DNA from: Coniochaeta sp. PMI_546
Lineage: Eukaryota; Ascomycota; Sordariomycetes; Coniochaetales; Coniochaetaceae
Reading direction: 5' to 3'
Assembly: GCA_021432605.1 (NCBI GenBank)
Contig: MU271143.1
Coordinates: forward strand, 2,613,277 to 2,677,276
Length of the DNA: 64,000 nucleotides
A program made the position numbers and the translations under genes. The notes beneath the pieces are model-generated. The model was given only the letters and a program-made list of their open reading frames with translations. It was not told where the DNA came from and searched no databases. This document shows positions 26,655 through 35,102 of this stretch, in pieces (positions within the stretch are counted from its first letter, which is position 1; each line of letters opens with the position of its first letter).

Positions 26655-27353
26655 ACTACTCGCATCGTTTGGTGGATGGGCTTTGGCGGCGTCTTGGTTT
26701 TTCTCGTGGCAAAACTTTCAGAGGGACGACGGATGGCACAAGGGCTTCCGTTCATGGCTGTATTGGGAGGTACCTTAGTAGAGAGTTCCTCATGACATGA
26801 GCTACGAACAATACATTTCACGGTCAGCCTCGGGTATTTCCGTCACTACTCGTTCTGTCACGGTTTGATCGTTGCAAGCCGCTAGAGTATTCGAGCAAGC
26901 GAGCTTCGGTTCTGCCTCAAAAATGGTGCCTATGTTGACGAGGCGTCAGAACCACCCTGCTCTGTCAAAAAAATGTCTTATGCATGTAGGAGTACTATTC
27001 AAGTACGTGTTAGACATTTAGACTGCTGTGATGAGTGTAGAAGGAATGGCCGATTGCACTGCTTTCCATTACTTCCCCCACGGGCTGAGGCGTGTCCAGC
27101 CACATGCGGCTTGATCGCCAGTCAACAGGTGTGAGCAGCTGGCAATATTGAGCTCGAGTCAAGGGGTGACGACAGCTGTCACAAGCATTCCCAAAGCTTC
27201 GAAGCTGCCACATTGAAGTGCAACCATTTCAATGTATTGACTGTGAAGGGCCCAAATCGACCGTGATCCTTATTCGGACTCCAGTTCTGCACAAGATATT
27301 GCCTTCAACTTGTCCACTTGACTAACGAAGGTGCCATAACCTCGAAACACACA
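26655..27353. other. Intergenic region ubiquitin-L40 to Yip1-domain gene
   Basis: The 699 bases hold the 3' flank of the ubiquitin-L40 gene and the promoter of the next gene. No coding frame, RNA gene or repeat is supportable. Confidence 0.4.
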
Positions 27354-28356
27354 ATGTCCGGCGCAGGTTACGACGTCGTAGTCGACGTCGACGACGAGGT
27401 TAGCCCCGTCCACCCATGGCGTCCCTCTCCTACCCTCCAAGCTGGCTAACCTTTCGTCTGCAGGGCGACCTCGGCCACACCGATCTTCAAGAAGACAATC
27501 TCGAATTCCACAACTCCAACTTCGCCGACCCTTCCTCAAACCGAAAAGGCGGCAGGGGACCCTCCCCCGGCCTGCCGCCACCAGTAACGGCATCATCCTC
27601 ATCCGGTGGCGGCAAGCGGTTCCTCTGGACGCTGTCCTTCTACGCGCAGTTCTTCGACGTCGACACATCCAGCGTACTACAGCGGTGCTGGGCCGCGCTC
27701 TACCCGCGGGCGAATTTCCTGGACGTGCTAGAGGGAAACCCGGACCTGTACGGGCCGTTCTGGATCGCGACTACGGTTGTGCTGATCTTGTTCTTGGGCG
27801 GGACGATCAGTCTTTATTGGCACAGCGGTGCCGGGGAGAGGTTTGCGTATGATTTTAAGCTGCTGACTGGTATGTGCACTCCGTTGCCCTTTATCTGCTC
27901 GGCCTGTGCCGTGGACATGTGCTGATGGGACGGAAAACAGGCGCCGCGGGCCTGATCTACGGCTACACCCTCGTAATCCCCGTCCTCCTCTTCTTGGCCC
28001 TGCGGTACTTCGGGTCCGAGAGCGCGAACCTGCTCGAGTGCTGGGCGCTGTATGGATACTCGAATTTGATCTGGATACCCGTCGCGCTCATCAGCTGGTC
28101 CGGGGTAGACGCGCTCAACTACGTGTTTGTCGCCGTCGGTTTCGGCGTGTCGGCGGTCTTTTTGCTGAGGAATTTGTATCCTGTGATAAGCGCTACCGAT
28201 CGGCAGAAGAGCAAGGCGCTCCTGATTCTGGTGCTGGCGCTGCATGCGGGTCTGGCCATTGCTATCAAGGTGCTGTTCTTTGCGCACGGGAGCCCGGCCG
28301 CTAAGAAGCCTGAGGGTGGAGCTGGGGAGGAGAAGCCGCCTGGCATGATGTTCTAG
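27354..28356 (+). CDS. Yip1-domain Golgi membrane protein (YIPF1/YIPF2, yeast Yip5 type)
   Basis: Proteins of this family span Golgi and endosomal membranes five times and bind Rab GTPases. Exons 27354-27398, 27464-27869 and 27941-28356 encode 288 residues. The cytosolic N-terminus begins MSGAGYDVVVDVDDEGDLGH and is Ser/Gly/Pro-rich. The family signature FLWTLSFYAQFFDVDTSSVL and NPDLYGPFWIATTVVLILFL is plain. Further hydrophobic segments follow at GLIYGYTLVIPVLLFLALRY, YSNLIWIPVALISW, ALNYVFVAVGFGVSAVFLL and ALLILVLALHAGLAIAIKV. The similarity to human YIPF1 across FFDVDT and NPDLYGPFWI is strong, so the subfamily call is good; function in traffic is inferred. Confidence 0.9.
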
Positions 28357-28612
28357 TCCGGCGCGGATGGTGGTTGGAGCCATGGAATTGACGGTGTTTT
28401 CGCGTGAGAGGCTGATATTCAGGAGGACTTGTTTCCCTGGGAAAGGCCTTTATGTGTTCTTTAGAGCTAGGTGGCTGGTGGGCGTCTTTTCCATACCAGC
28501 ATTACCCTGTGTATCACTAGCGACTTGCAACATAGGTTTCGTGCCATAGCATCATGCAAGTCTTTGAGAGCTAACTTCTGACCTGATATCATTTGTTCGC
28601 TTTTATTCCGTT

Positions 28613-29215
28613 TTACCTCTCCACCTTACCATTTCGCTCGAACCAATCCATCCAACTTCCAGGATACTCGCCGACCTTGGTCCAACCGGCGTCTCGCGCG
28701 ATCCCGGCGGCGCCCCTGCTGCGCACGCCGGCCTTGCAGTAGAAGACGACCTCGGCGTCCTTGGCAGGGCGGGGGAACCCGAACCGATCTTCAAACTCTT
28801 CGGGCGTGATATGAAAGCTGTCGGGGGCAGAGTTGATGGGGATATTGATGGCGTGCGGGATGCGACCTGTTTGTTGCAGCTCGCCGGGTTCGCGCACGTC
28901 TGTGACGATACTGTTAGCTTGCGCGCCGAGACAGGCCCGGAAGGGGGTTGATGCAGTACCGATAATCGTCACACCTGGCCTTGCCTCCTGTGATAGCTTT
29001 TGGATGTCTTCAAAGTTCCATATCTTGCTCTCCTGGCTTGCTTGGGAGAATGTGCGGACGGTGGCCCTCTGCAGGAGCTGTGACCATGATGGTCTCGCGA
29101 GGAATGGTGATTGACGAATGGGACTGCCACGGTGGCGAACAGCCGCAGCGGGCTGTTGGAGGTGTATCCGGGACGTGAGTCGTAGGACTTGGTTTACTGT
29201 TCGTCTTGAGGCCAT
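28613..29215 (-). CDS. Mitochondrial single-domain rhodanese (sulfurtransferase)
   Basis: Exons on the minus strand: 29215-28960 and 28899-28613, giving 180 residues. The first 55 or so are rich in Arg, Ser and Gln with no acidic residue, and end ATVRTFSQ, a typical mitochondrial presequence. The rhodanese domain follows with DVREPGELQQTGRIPHAINIP and the active-site loop CKAGVR, whose Cys would carry the persulfide. The architecture matches yeast Rdl1/Rdl2-type enzymes. Intron 28900-28959 is 60 nt with no stop, so the unspliced frame stays open. Splicing joins VTII to DVREPG and restores the domain, so I favour the spliced form. The neighbouring Yip1-domain gene converges on it with a 256-bp gap. 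Confidence 0.88.
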   Translation of the reverse strand: MASRRTVNQVLRLTSRIHLQQPAAAVRHRGSPIRQSPFLARPSWSQLLQRATVRTFSQASQESKIWNFEDIQKLSQEARPGVTIIGTASTPFRACLGAQANSIVTDVREPGELQQTGRIPHAINIPINSAPDSFHITPEEFEDRFGFPRPAKDAEVVFYCKAGVRSRGAAGIARDAGWTKVGEYPGSWMDWFERNGKVER

Positions 29216-30072
29216 CTTGATTGCCCGAGTGTGATGTCGTTACTGCGATGTTCTGTCTGAAAGCCGCGGCGCCTTAAGCCGAGCTAGCTTGTCGTATGAA
29301 GACCATGCTAAACCCTAACCCTGCATATGTAATACATTTTCGCCCCTCCGTCCTCACACTTGTGCTTTCGAGCTGCTGCTCTACAGACGGCGTCTGCTCA
29401 TTGTGCTCATAGTCCGCGACATATCCTTACCTTGACAAATCTAAGATGCCGAATTCAGCAACCCTAGAAATCCTGGCGAGCTCTATAGCGAGTGGTTGTG
29501 TCGTATACAGTGGCAGCGCCTGCGACACACAATGATCGGGCCGTGGTCTCAGCCATGTCGTCACGATCATTCTGTGCTAAACAGGTAACTGAGACGAGCT
29601 GAATGACACGAAGTGACAATAATGAATGCTCCACGCTTGTCAGACCTATGAAGGTTTCGGAACGTTTCAATTGAGTGTTAGGCAAGATATGCCCAACAAA
29701 AAGCTATGTACAAGTCATTAAAATTATTACGGTTGTCTAATGAGCCTCCATCAGCCCATTCGAAACTCTAATGCTCCGACTCTCTGCAAAAACGCGGTAC
29801 GGCCAAGCGTCAAACATCCTGGAGAGCATTGCTCCCATCGCAAATGTGCGCTTGAATGCACCAATCAGCCGGCCCTCTATACCCAATGGGGAAATTTATA
29901 CGACGCCGCCTGGATGCCGTCAGCAGCTTAAACAGTTAGACACGACCACCTTCTGCATCCTGCGAAGGATTGGTGCCGCATCGCGAAGCCTCCTGTGCAG
30001 CGTATTGGTCGATCCGAGCATGATGGAGCTCAAATTGAGCTATGCGACCGCTGGCTTCTTGATATATAAGTT
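29216..30072. other. Intergenic region rhodanese to ERG5
   Basis: The 857 bases hold the rhodanese promoter on the left and the ERG5 3' flank on the right. Apart from the telomere-like box at 29309-29322 (listed separately), I see nothing supportable. Confidence 0.4.
29309..29322 (-). promoter_or_regulatory. Telobox-like motif upstream of rhodanese
   Basis: TAAACCCTAACCCT contains two telomere-type units. It lies about 95 bp upstream of the rhodanese start codon. Short telomere-type boxes in fungal promoters can bind Tbf1-like or related Myb proteins; that role is inference here. Confidence 0.35.
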
Positions 30073-31913
30073 TTATGATTTCCGCTCAGTGAAAGTTAAC
30101 GGGCAGTCGTCCTAGAACATCACACGATTAGCAAAGCCACTTCCCAAGTTCGACGCCAGTATGAAGAGTTCGACTCACCTTGGGGAAAATGCATGCAAAC
30201 ACCTTGATCTCCTCCGACAACGGCGTGGGGTGGTGCTTCCAGTCCAGGAGCATCGAGGCCATTCCGATGAACAGAGCAAGATTCAGCTGTGCATAGTGCT
30301 GTCCGAGGCAATAATGGGGTCCGGTACCGAAGACCAAGTAGTTCTTGGCACCCTTCACCTCGGCGTCACCCGAGTAGTACCGCTCTGGGTCGAACTCATC
30401 CGGGTTCTCGTATACGTCAGGATCCCTCAAAGCCATATATGTCGTTGGCACGACCATGGAACCTATTCGGAATTCAATCAGTACTCAACTCTCAGGTTGA
30501 TAGAAGAAAGCATCCTGGACAGGACACAAAGACACTAACCTTTGGTAATGGTGTAGTCAGGAGTGATGGGGAAGTCCTTCTTGACCAGGTAGGGAACCAT
30601 GATGACAGGAGGACGCCATCGGAGAAGTTCCCGGACGACGGCGCGGGTATAAGTGCTGGATTCGAGCTGCTCCAAGTTTACGTGTGCACGAGGATTGCCA
30701 TTGCGGACCTTGAGGTTCTCCTCACGGACACGATCCAAGATCTCGGGGCGCTGGGCCATGACCTGGAACAACCAAGTGGAGGCACTGCTGGTGGCATCCT
30801 GCGAGGCGAAGAGGAAGGTGAAGAGGGTCTGCGAGATCTCGTAGTCGGTGAAGTCGCGGAGCAAAGGGTTGGGCTTCTCCATATCCTCAGTCAGGGTGCC
30901 GTTCGCCTCGGCCTCGCGCCATCTCCTCGACTCGACCATCTGCTTAATCCAGCCATCCATGATACAGGTGACATCGCCGCCAGCGTTCATGCGAACCTTG
31001 GCCTTGGCCGCACACTTGGCAAACTCGGCGAGCACCATGTCGGCGGCCTTCTTGCCGTACCAGGTCTTGGTGAAGGGAATGATGATGGGGAAGTTGACAA
31101 GTTCCATCGCAGCCGTGATGAGGTAGTACTGATCAGCGATCCTCTTGACAGCCTCATCCGAAATATAGTGTCCGACGAAAGTACGGCAGGAAACGGCGGT
31201 GATGACCTCACGGAACATTTGCATGAAGGGAACAGGTTTGCCTCCGGCATCCTCAGTCTCCTTCACGAACCTCTTGAAGTATATCTCATATACCTCGTGC
31301 TGGCCTGGAAGATACGCCTCCAACGCCTTCCGCGTAAAGAGGCCGTTGAGGCCCTTGCGGAAGTCGACGTGGGCTTTACCATCGAGAAATACCCAGTTGT
31401 CGGCTCCGAGGAGCTTGTACGCAGCGTCGACCACGCAGGGCTTGACATATGCGGGCGCATTGAAGACTTTGCGGGCCATGTCACGGGTGGAAGCGATAAC
31501 GACGAACTTGTGGAAGACAGAGACACAGCTGAGGGGGCCGCTGCACCACTTCGCGTAGTATTCTTCGAATTTGGGGTTGACGGAGTCCAGGAATGGTCCA
31601 ATAAAGGGCAGCTTCATGGGCGGCCCTACGATCGAGCCCTTGTGCCAGATATAGGAGACTGTTATTGATCATTGTTAGGTTCCCTTCCTCCCTGGTCCAG
31701 TCATGTTTCCGGGTTTTTTCCTCTCTTTGGCACAGCTGGGGACAAAGACATACATTGGTCATAGACGACAAGAAACGCTAGAATGGTCAAGACAATTTGC
31801 CAGCCGCTGGCCTTGGAGACGGCGTCGACGACATAATCCAGTTGCCAAGGGACGTTTACGGCGGCATACTTGACGGTCGCCAGAGGCGATGTGAAGCTTG
31901 TTGCATTCTCCAT
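30073..31913 (-). CDS. ERG5: C-22 sterol desaturase, cytochrome P450 CYP61 (ERG5)
   Basis: ERG5 introduces the C22-C23 double bond in ergosterol synthesis at the ER. Exons on the minus strand: 31913-31754, 31658-30540, 30462-30179 and 30111-30073, giving 533 residues, the usual length. The N-terminal membrane anchor is WQIVLTILAFLVVYDQ. The family block KFEEYYAKWCSGPLSCVSVF follows. The I helix reads FLFASQDATSSASTW. The K helix ExxR is ELLR in VRELLRWRPP, then FDPERYY. The heme loop FGTGPHYCLGQ carries the Cys ligand. The last exon has 13 codons ending DDCPLTFTERKS; the frame without this splice would run past into an unrelated tail. Introns are 67-95 nt. Firm call. Confidence 0.96.
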
Positions 31914-33381
31914 GATTGTTGTGCTGGCGCGACGGGATAAATTGCAATAGGCCGTCAAGGAAGCGAGGAGAAGCTCTCGTCGAAGGCGTCGACCCAAATT
32001 CCGAAGGTGAACGGCGAGAGCGGTCGTAGGCAGATGTGCCTGACAGTTGTTTATCGAACCGAACACTTGCAAGTCTAAAAAATGGAGGAAAGAAAGATGG
32101 AGGGAATCCGGTATGGATAGGAGATTGGAGATGTGGGTACGGGGTACCTGCTTGTTAGTCGTGGTAGCCTGTGGCGGTTGGGTAATTACCAGGTCGAGGT
32201 ACGCCGAGCAGTGCAGTTCACCCAGTTGGTTTTTCTGATGTTATGGTGACTTGGTAAGTACCTTAACCTTACCACAGTAAGGTAAGGTAGGTATTTTACA
32301 GTGGTCCGGGGCAGCTCACTAACAGTTGCAGAGAATGTGACTTATCCCGTCCCGCGCAGGTCAAAAGATCAAAGACCTCAACTCGATCCACAAACTCACG
32401 CTGATTTACAAATCAAGTGCCATCCAAAGAGTCCCTTTCATATGCTAGGGACTCGTTATTCGTACGTATTGCAACAAACAGCACACCTCTTGTTCCAGTG
32501 GTACCATTTGGTATCATCAACTGCTGTTTCCCAGGGGGCCGAAATTTCTGTTGAGCTAATAACACCGACAACAATTTCCGAGTTCCTGGCCCTGGGGGCC
32601 ACTGATAAGACACGCCACTCAGGCATATCGGCAAGCCTCCGTTCCGGGAGCTATTCCAGACACAGCGATGGTGTCATTTCCGTTTAAACCCATTGTCCAC
32701 CGTCATACCGTCTACAGGTACCGTCCACGGCGCAATGCGCTCTCCTCTAGAAGCAGATACCGGTACAGATCTGCTCAGAAACGCTGGTTTGAAATGGTTG
32801 CGTCGCTTCATCGATTCGACAAACTCGAAAAGCCAAGGGCCGGCTATCCCATTGGGCAACGTGAAAGGGACGAGGCTCATGTGATTCGTCAATTCCAAAA
32901 ACAAGCTCCCCGCCACTCACCGCCTGTTTCGCGATTTTCTTCAGCGAAACTCGAATACGAATACGTTTGCGACGGCACTTTGAATCAAGGGTCCATTAGC
33001 TGCCCCGCACTGAATGCACATGCCTTAGCTCCCATATGGTACTTTGCTACCGATCTTGAAAGCTCAAGATATCAAATAGGTTGCACAGTGATGCGTACGA
33101 CTTCCTAGGAACGCCGGTGATACCGGAGTCCAAAACAGAGCCTCAGCCACACCGTCCTCGTCATGGAGAACGAGCTCTGAACTATGTGCGTATTCACGTC
33201 CGCGTGTCCGTCAGACTCTGACCCTGCGCAACAACTCCATCTATCCATCCATACCATGTCCTTCTTGACCAAAGTGTCCATGCCGCCCCAAGCTCGAGTG
33301 TCAACCGCCCAGCCGTTGCGGTTCATTCGTTGGAGGAAAGACAGAGCAAAAAAAAAAACGTCAGAGGAGAGGGATACGTTC
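31914..33381. other. Intergenic region with ERG5 promoter
   Basis: About 1.47 kb from the ERG5 start to tRNA-Gln. The left end should be the ERG5 promoter. It contains the AAGGTA-type hairpin listed at 32256-32291. Open frames such as the one at 32668-33108 have no recognisable similarity. Confidence 0.4.
32256..32291. repeat. Near-palindromic AAGGTA/TACCTT hairpin
   Basis: TACCTTAACCTTAC is followed after a 5-base spacer by GTAAGGTAAGGTAGGTA, so the two arms can pair along about 14 bases with one bulge. It lies about 340 bp upstream of ERG5. The same TACCTTA/TAAGGTA word recurs in other intergenic stretches of the window. Confidence 0.55.
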
Positions 33382-33467
33382 AGGTCGTCCCCGGACTCGA
33401 ACCGGGGCCGCCAGAAGTCTTTGGTCAGGTCAGAATCTGGACTGCTGGCCTCTACACCTTAACAACC
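33382..33467 (-). tRNA. tRNA-Gln(CTG) with 13-nt intron
   Basis: Read on the minus strand, acceptor arms GGTTGTT and GACGACC pair with two G-T wobbles, followed by discriminator T. The T arm is CCCGG-TTCGAGT-CCGGG. The anticodon stem CCAGA/TCTGG encloses a 20-nt loop: seven loop bases TTCTGA..T and a 13-nt intron after position 37, giving anticodon CTG. The mature tRNA is 73 nt. The D arm pairs poorly, so it could be a weakened copy, but other elements are intact. There is no CCA in the gene, as expected for a nuclear eukaryotic tRNA. Confidence 0.8.
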
Positions 33468-33858
33468 AGAGAACGTGGGCAAGGGCATCTGGGAAGAGCT
33501 TGTCTCCTGTGACATCCGCGGTTTGGTTATGCTGCGGTTGGTTTGATCGTTGAGCCACATGTTCTGAGATACTACTGCGAAGTAAACACCGCGAGTCATT
33601 CTGCTCCGCTCAGGCGTGAGAAAGACAGGAAGGTCAACCTGATCGCTTGCCCTCCTTGTATGAGTACAGCCGCTGGCTGCACAAGAAGCATTGGCAATCC
33701 CTACGGATCCAGGCCGAGTATCTGTCCAAGTCAAGCGTTTTGGACGAGTGTCTCTTTGCTCTGTGCTAGACTGGGATCGTGCTAGAAATCGTCGTTGTCA
33801 TTCAAGATGGATGCAAAATGTGACACGACCAGCACGTCGTTATGGACAAAAAAGGATT

Positions 33859-33944
33859 TCCCCTCGACCGGAATCGAGCCGGTGACCTTTCGGTAACAAT
33901 GAACCATTACAGCCGAACGTGATATCCAACTACACCACAAGGGG
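33859..33944 (-). tRNA. tRNA-Tyr(GTA) with 12-nt intron
   Basis: Read on the minus strand, acceptor CCCCTTG pairs with CGAGGGG, followed by discriminator A. The C1-G72 pair is the eukaryotic tRNA-Tyr hallmark. The D arm is GTGTAGTTGGATATCAC, the anticodon stem TTCGG/CCGAA and the T arm ACCGG-CTCGATT-CCGGT. The loop CTGTAA plus a 12-nt intron gives anticodon GTA. The mature length is 74 nt. All arms pair well. Confidence 0.9.
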
Positions 33945-34034
33945 TTGTTGAGATCGGCCCTGTTCGGCGGCGTGATATGCCCTCTCTCCGCTACGCGAGT
34001 CAAGAAAGGATGGCAACCGCAAAAGCAAAACGAG

Positions 34035-34150
34035 ACGTACAACAACAGGTGTTCCCCGGTGGTCACCCACCGGGGTACTGATCTGTCGGTTATTGGCTTA
34101 TCGATAGGAGAGCGGACGGGATCCCGAGTTTTCCAATGAGTCCGTCACTT
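34035..34150 (-). rRNA. 5S rRNA-like gene, 5' end divergent (possible pseudogene)
   Basis: Read on the minus strand, the 3' two thirds match fungal 5S rRNA: GGAAAACTCGGGATCCCGTC and CCGCTCTCC, then AGCCAATAAC, GATCAGTACC and GGTGGGTGACCACC, ending CCTGTTGTTGTACGT. A TTTTGCTTTT terminator follows at about 34020-34029. Dispersed 5S genes are normal in filamentous fungi. The first 20 or so bases do not look like the usual ACATACGACCATA and would not pair well with the 3' end, so helix I may be broken. The 5' boundary is therefore approximate, to about 5 bases. Confidence 0.72.
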
Positions 34151-35102
34151 TGGTGTAAAGGCTGCCAAATATGGAAGCTTTGGGAGTCCGGGAAATGGAC
34201 GCCATCAACGGTAGCAGATTGATCATCAACATCGCTATCATCGGCATCGCTATCGTCGCTGGCTTCGAGATCACCTTCGTCATCTTGGCGACTGAGCATC
34301 TCATCGATGTCCTGCTCGACTGAGATAATAGACAATAGCTGGTGCATCCGTTTGAGGTGGCAAGGCCAGTCTCGGTGGAGCTTTCTTCCTGCTCTTTGCT
34401 GAGGATCGCGACTTATTGTTGGTGGCTCTTGGAGCCTTTCCTTCCTTGATATCGTAATCTTGGAGACGTGACCCCCATCAGCGTAGGGGATCCTCGCCCG
34501 CTCGCTTCCGTTTGCGAGTCGGCGACATCTCAGCCCGCACCTCGATGGATAGAGGCCTGGGAAGGGGGTCGCAATTGCTCCAGTGCGGCTTCCAGGAGGG
34601 GGGTTGGACGCTTTCCGTGGCCTGATCTCCCTAGAGAGATGCTTCAGGGCATAACATCACGGCTCGCGATAGATAGATGGACTAGAATGAAGATTTGAGA
34701 AGTTGAAATGTGTTGGTTCTGCCTCTGAGTGTGGGAGACCTGACCCTGCTGGTCTCTGCCTTGATCCCTGGGTGAATGCGATCTCTATTCAACTATGAGC
34801 AGCTGTTTCGTCCACCTGCAATAACACCTGCTAGCAGGTGAGGCTCTTACCTTGGTGAGGTGGATATTGAAGGGTCCTTAACTTCCCAGTGACACAAACC
34901 ATTGCATTAAAGATAAGAGATAAGCAACCAAGCTCTGGGCACCGTTTGGCTACACGTGACCATACCCACCAAACATGACTCACCTCGGCCGTCTTCGGAC
35001 CTGCGTACACAAACCTCGACAGCTGGATTTTGTTCGAGATATATCAGTCACTTCCAACATTAACATCTTGTGTTGTCCACGATACTTCGAACAACATTCA
35101 TC
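34151..35102. other. Intergenic region with acidic frame remnant and ASS promoter
   Basis: The left part, on the minus strand, contains an open frame (34090-34347) that overlaps the 5S-like gene and encodes an Asp/Ser-rich string such as DEGDLEASDDSDADDSDVDD. The right part should be the argininosuccinate synthase promoter; its last 40 bases are AC-rich. I do not believe the acidic frame is a gene. Confidence 0.35.

Noticed and set aside
30289-31668. 459-codon plus-strand frame opposite ERG5
   Set aside because: It is antisense to a well-supported P450 with heme loop and ExxR motif. Its product has no recognisable family.
34090-34347. Minus-strand frame coding an Asp/Ser-rich acidic string
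   Set aside because: It overlaps the 5S-like gene and is driven by GATAGC-type simple sequence. No family match, intron or conserved start was seen. It may be a decayed fragment, but I cannot support a gene.
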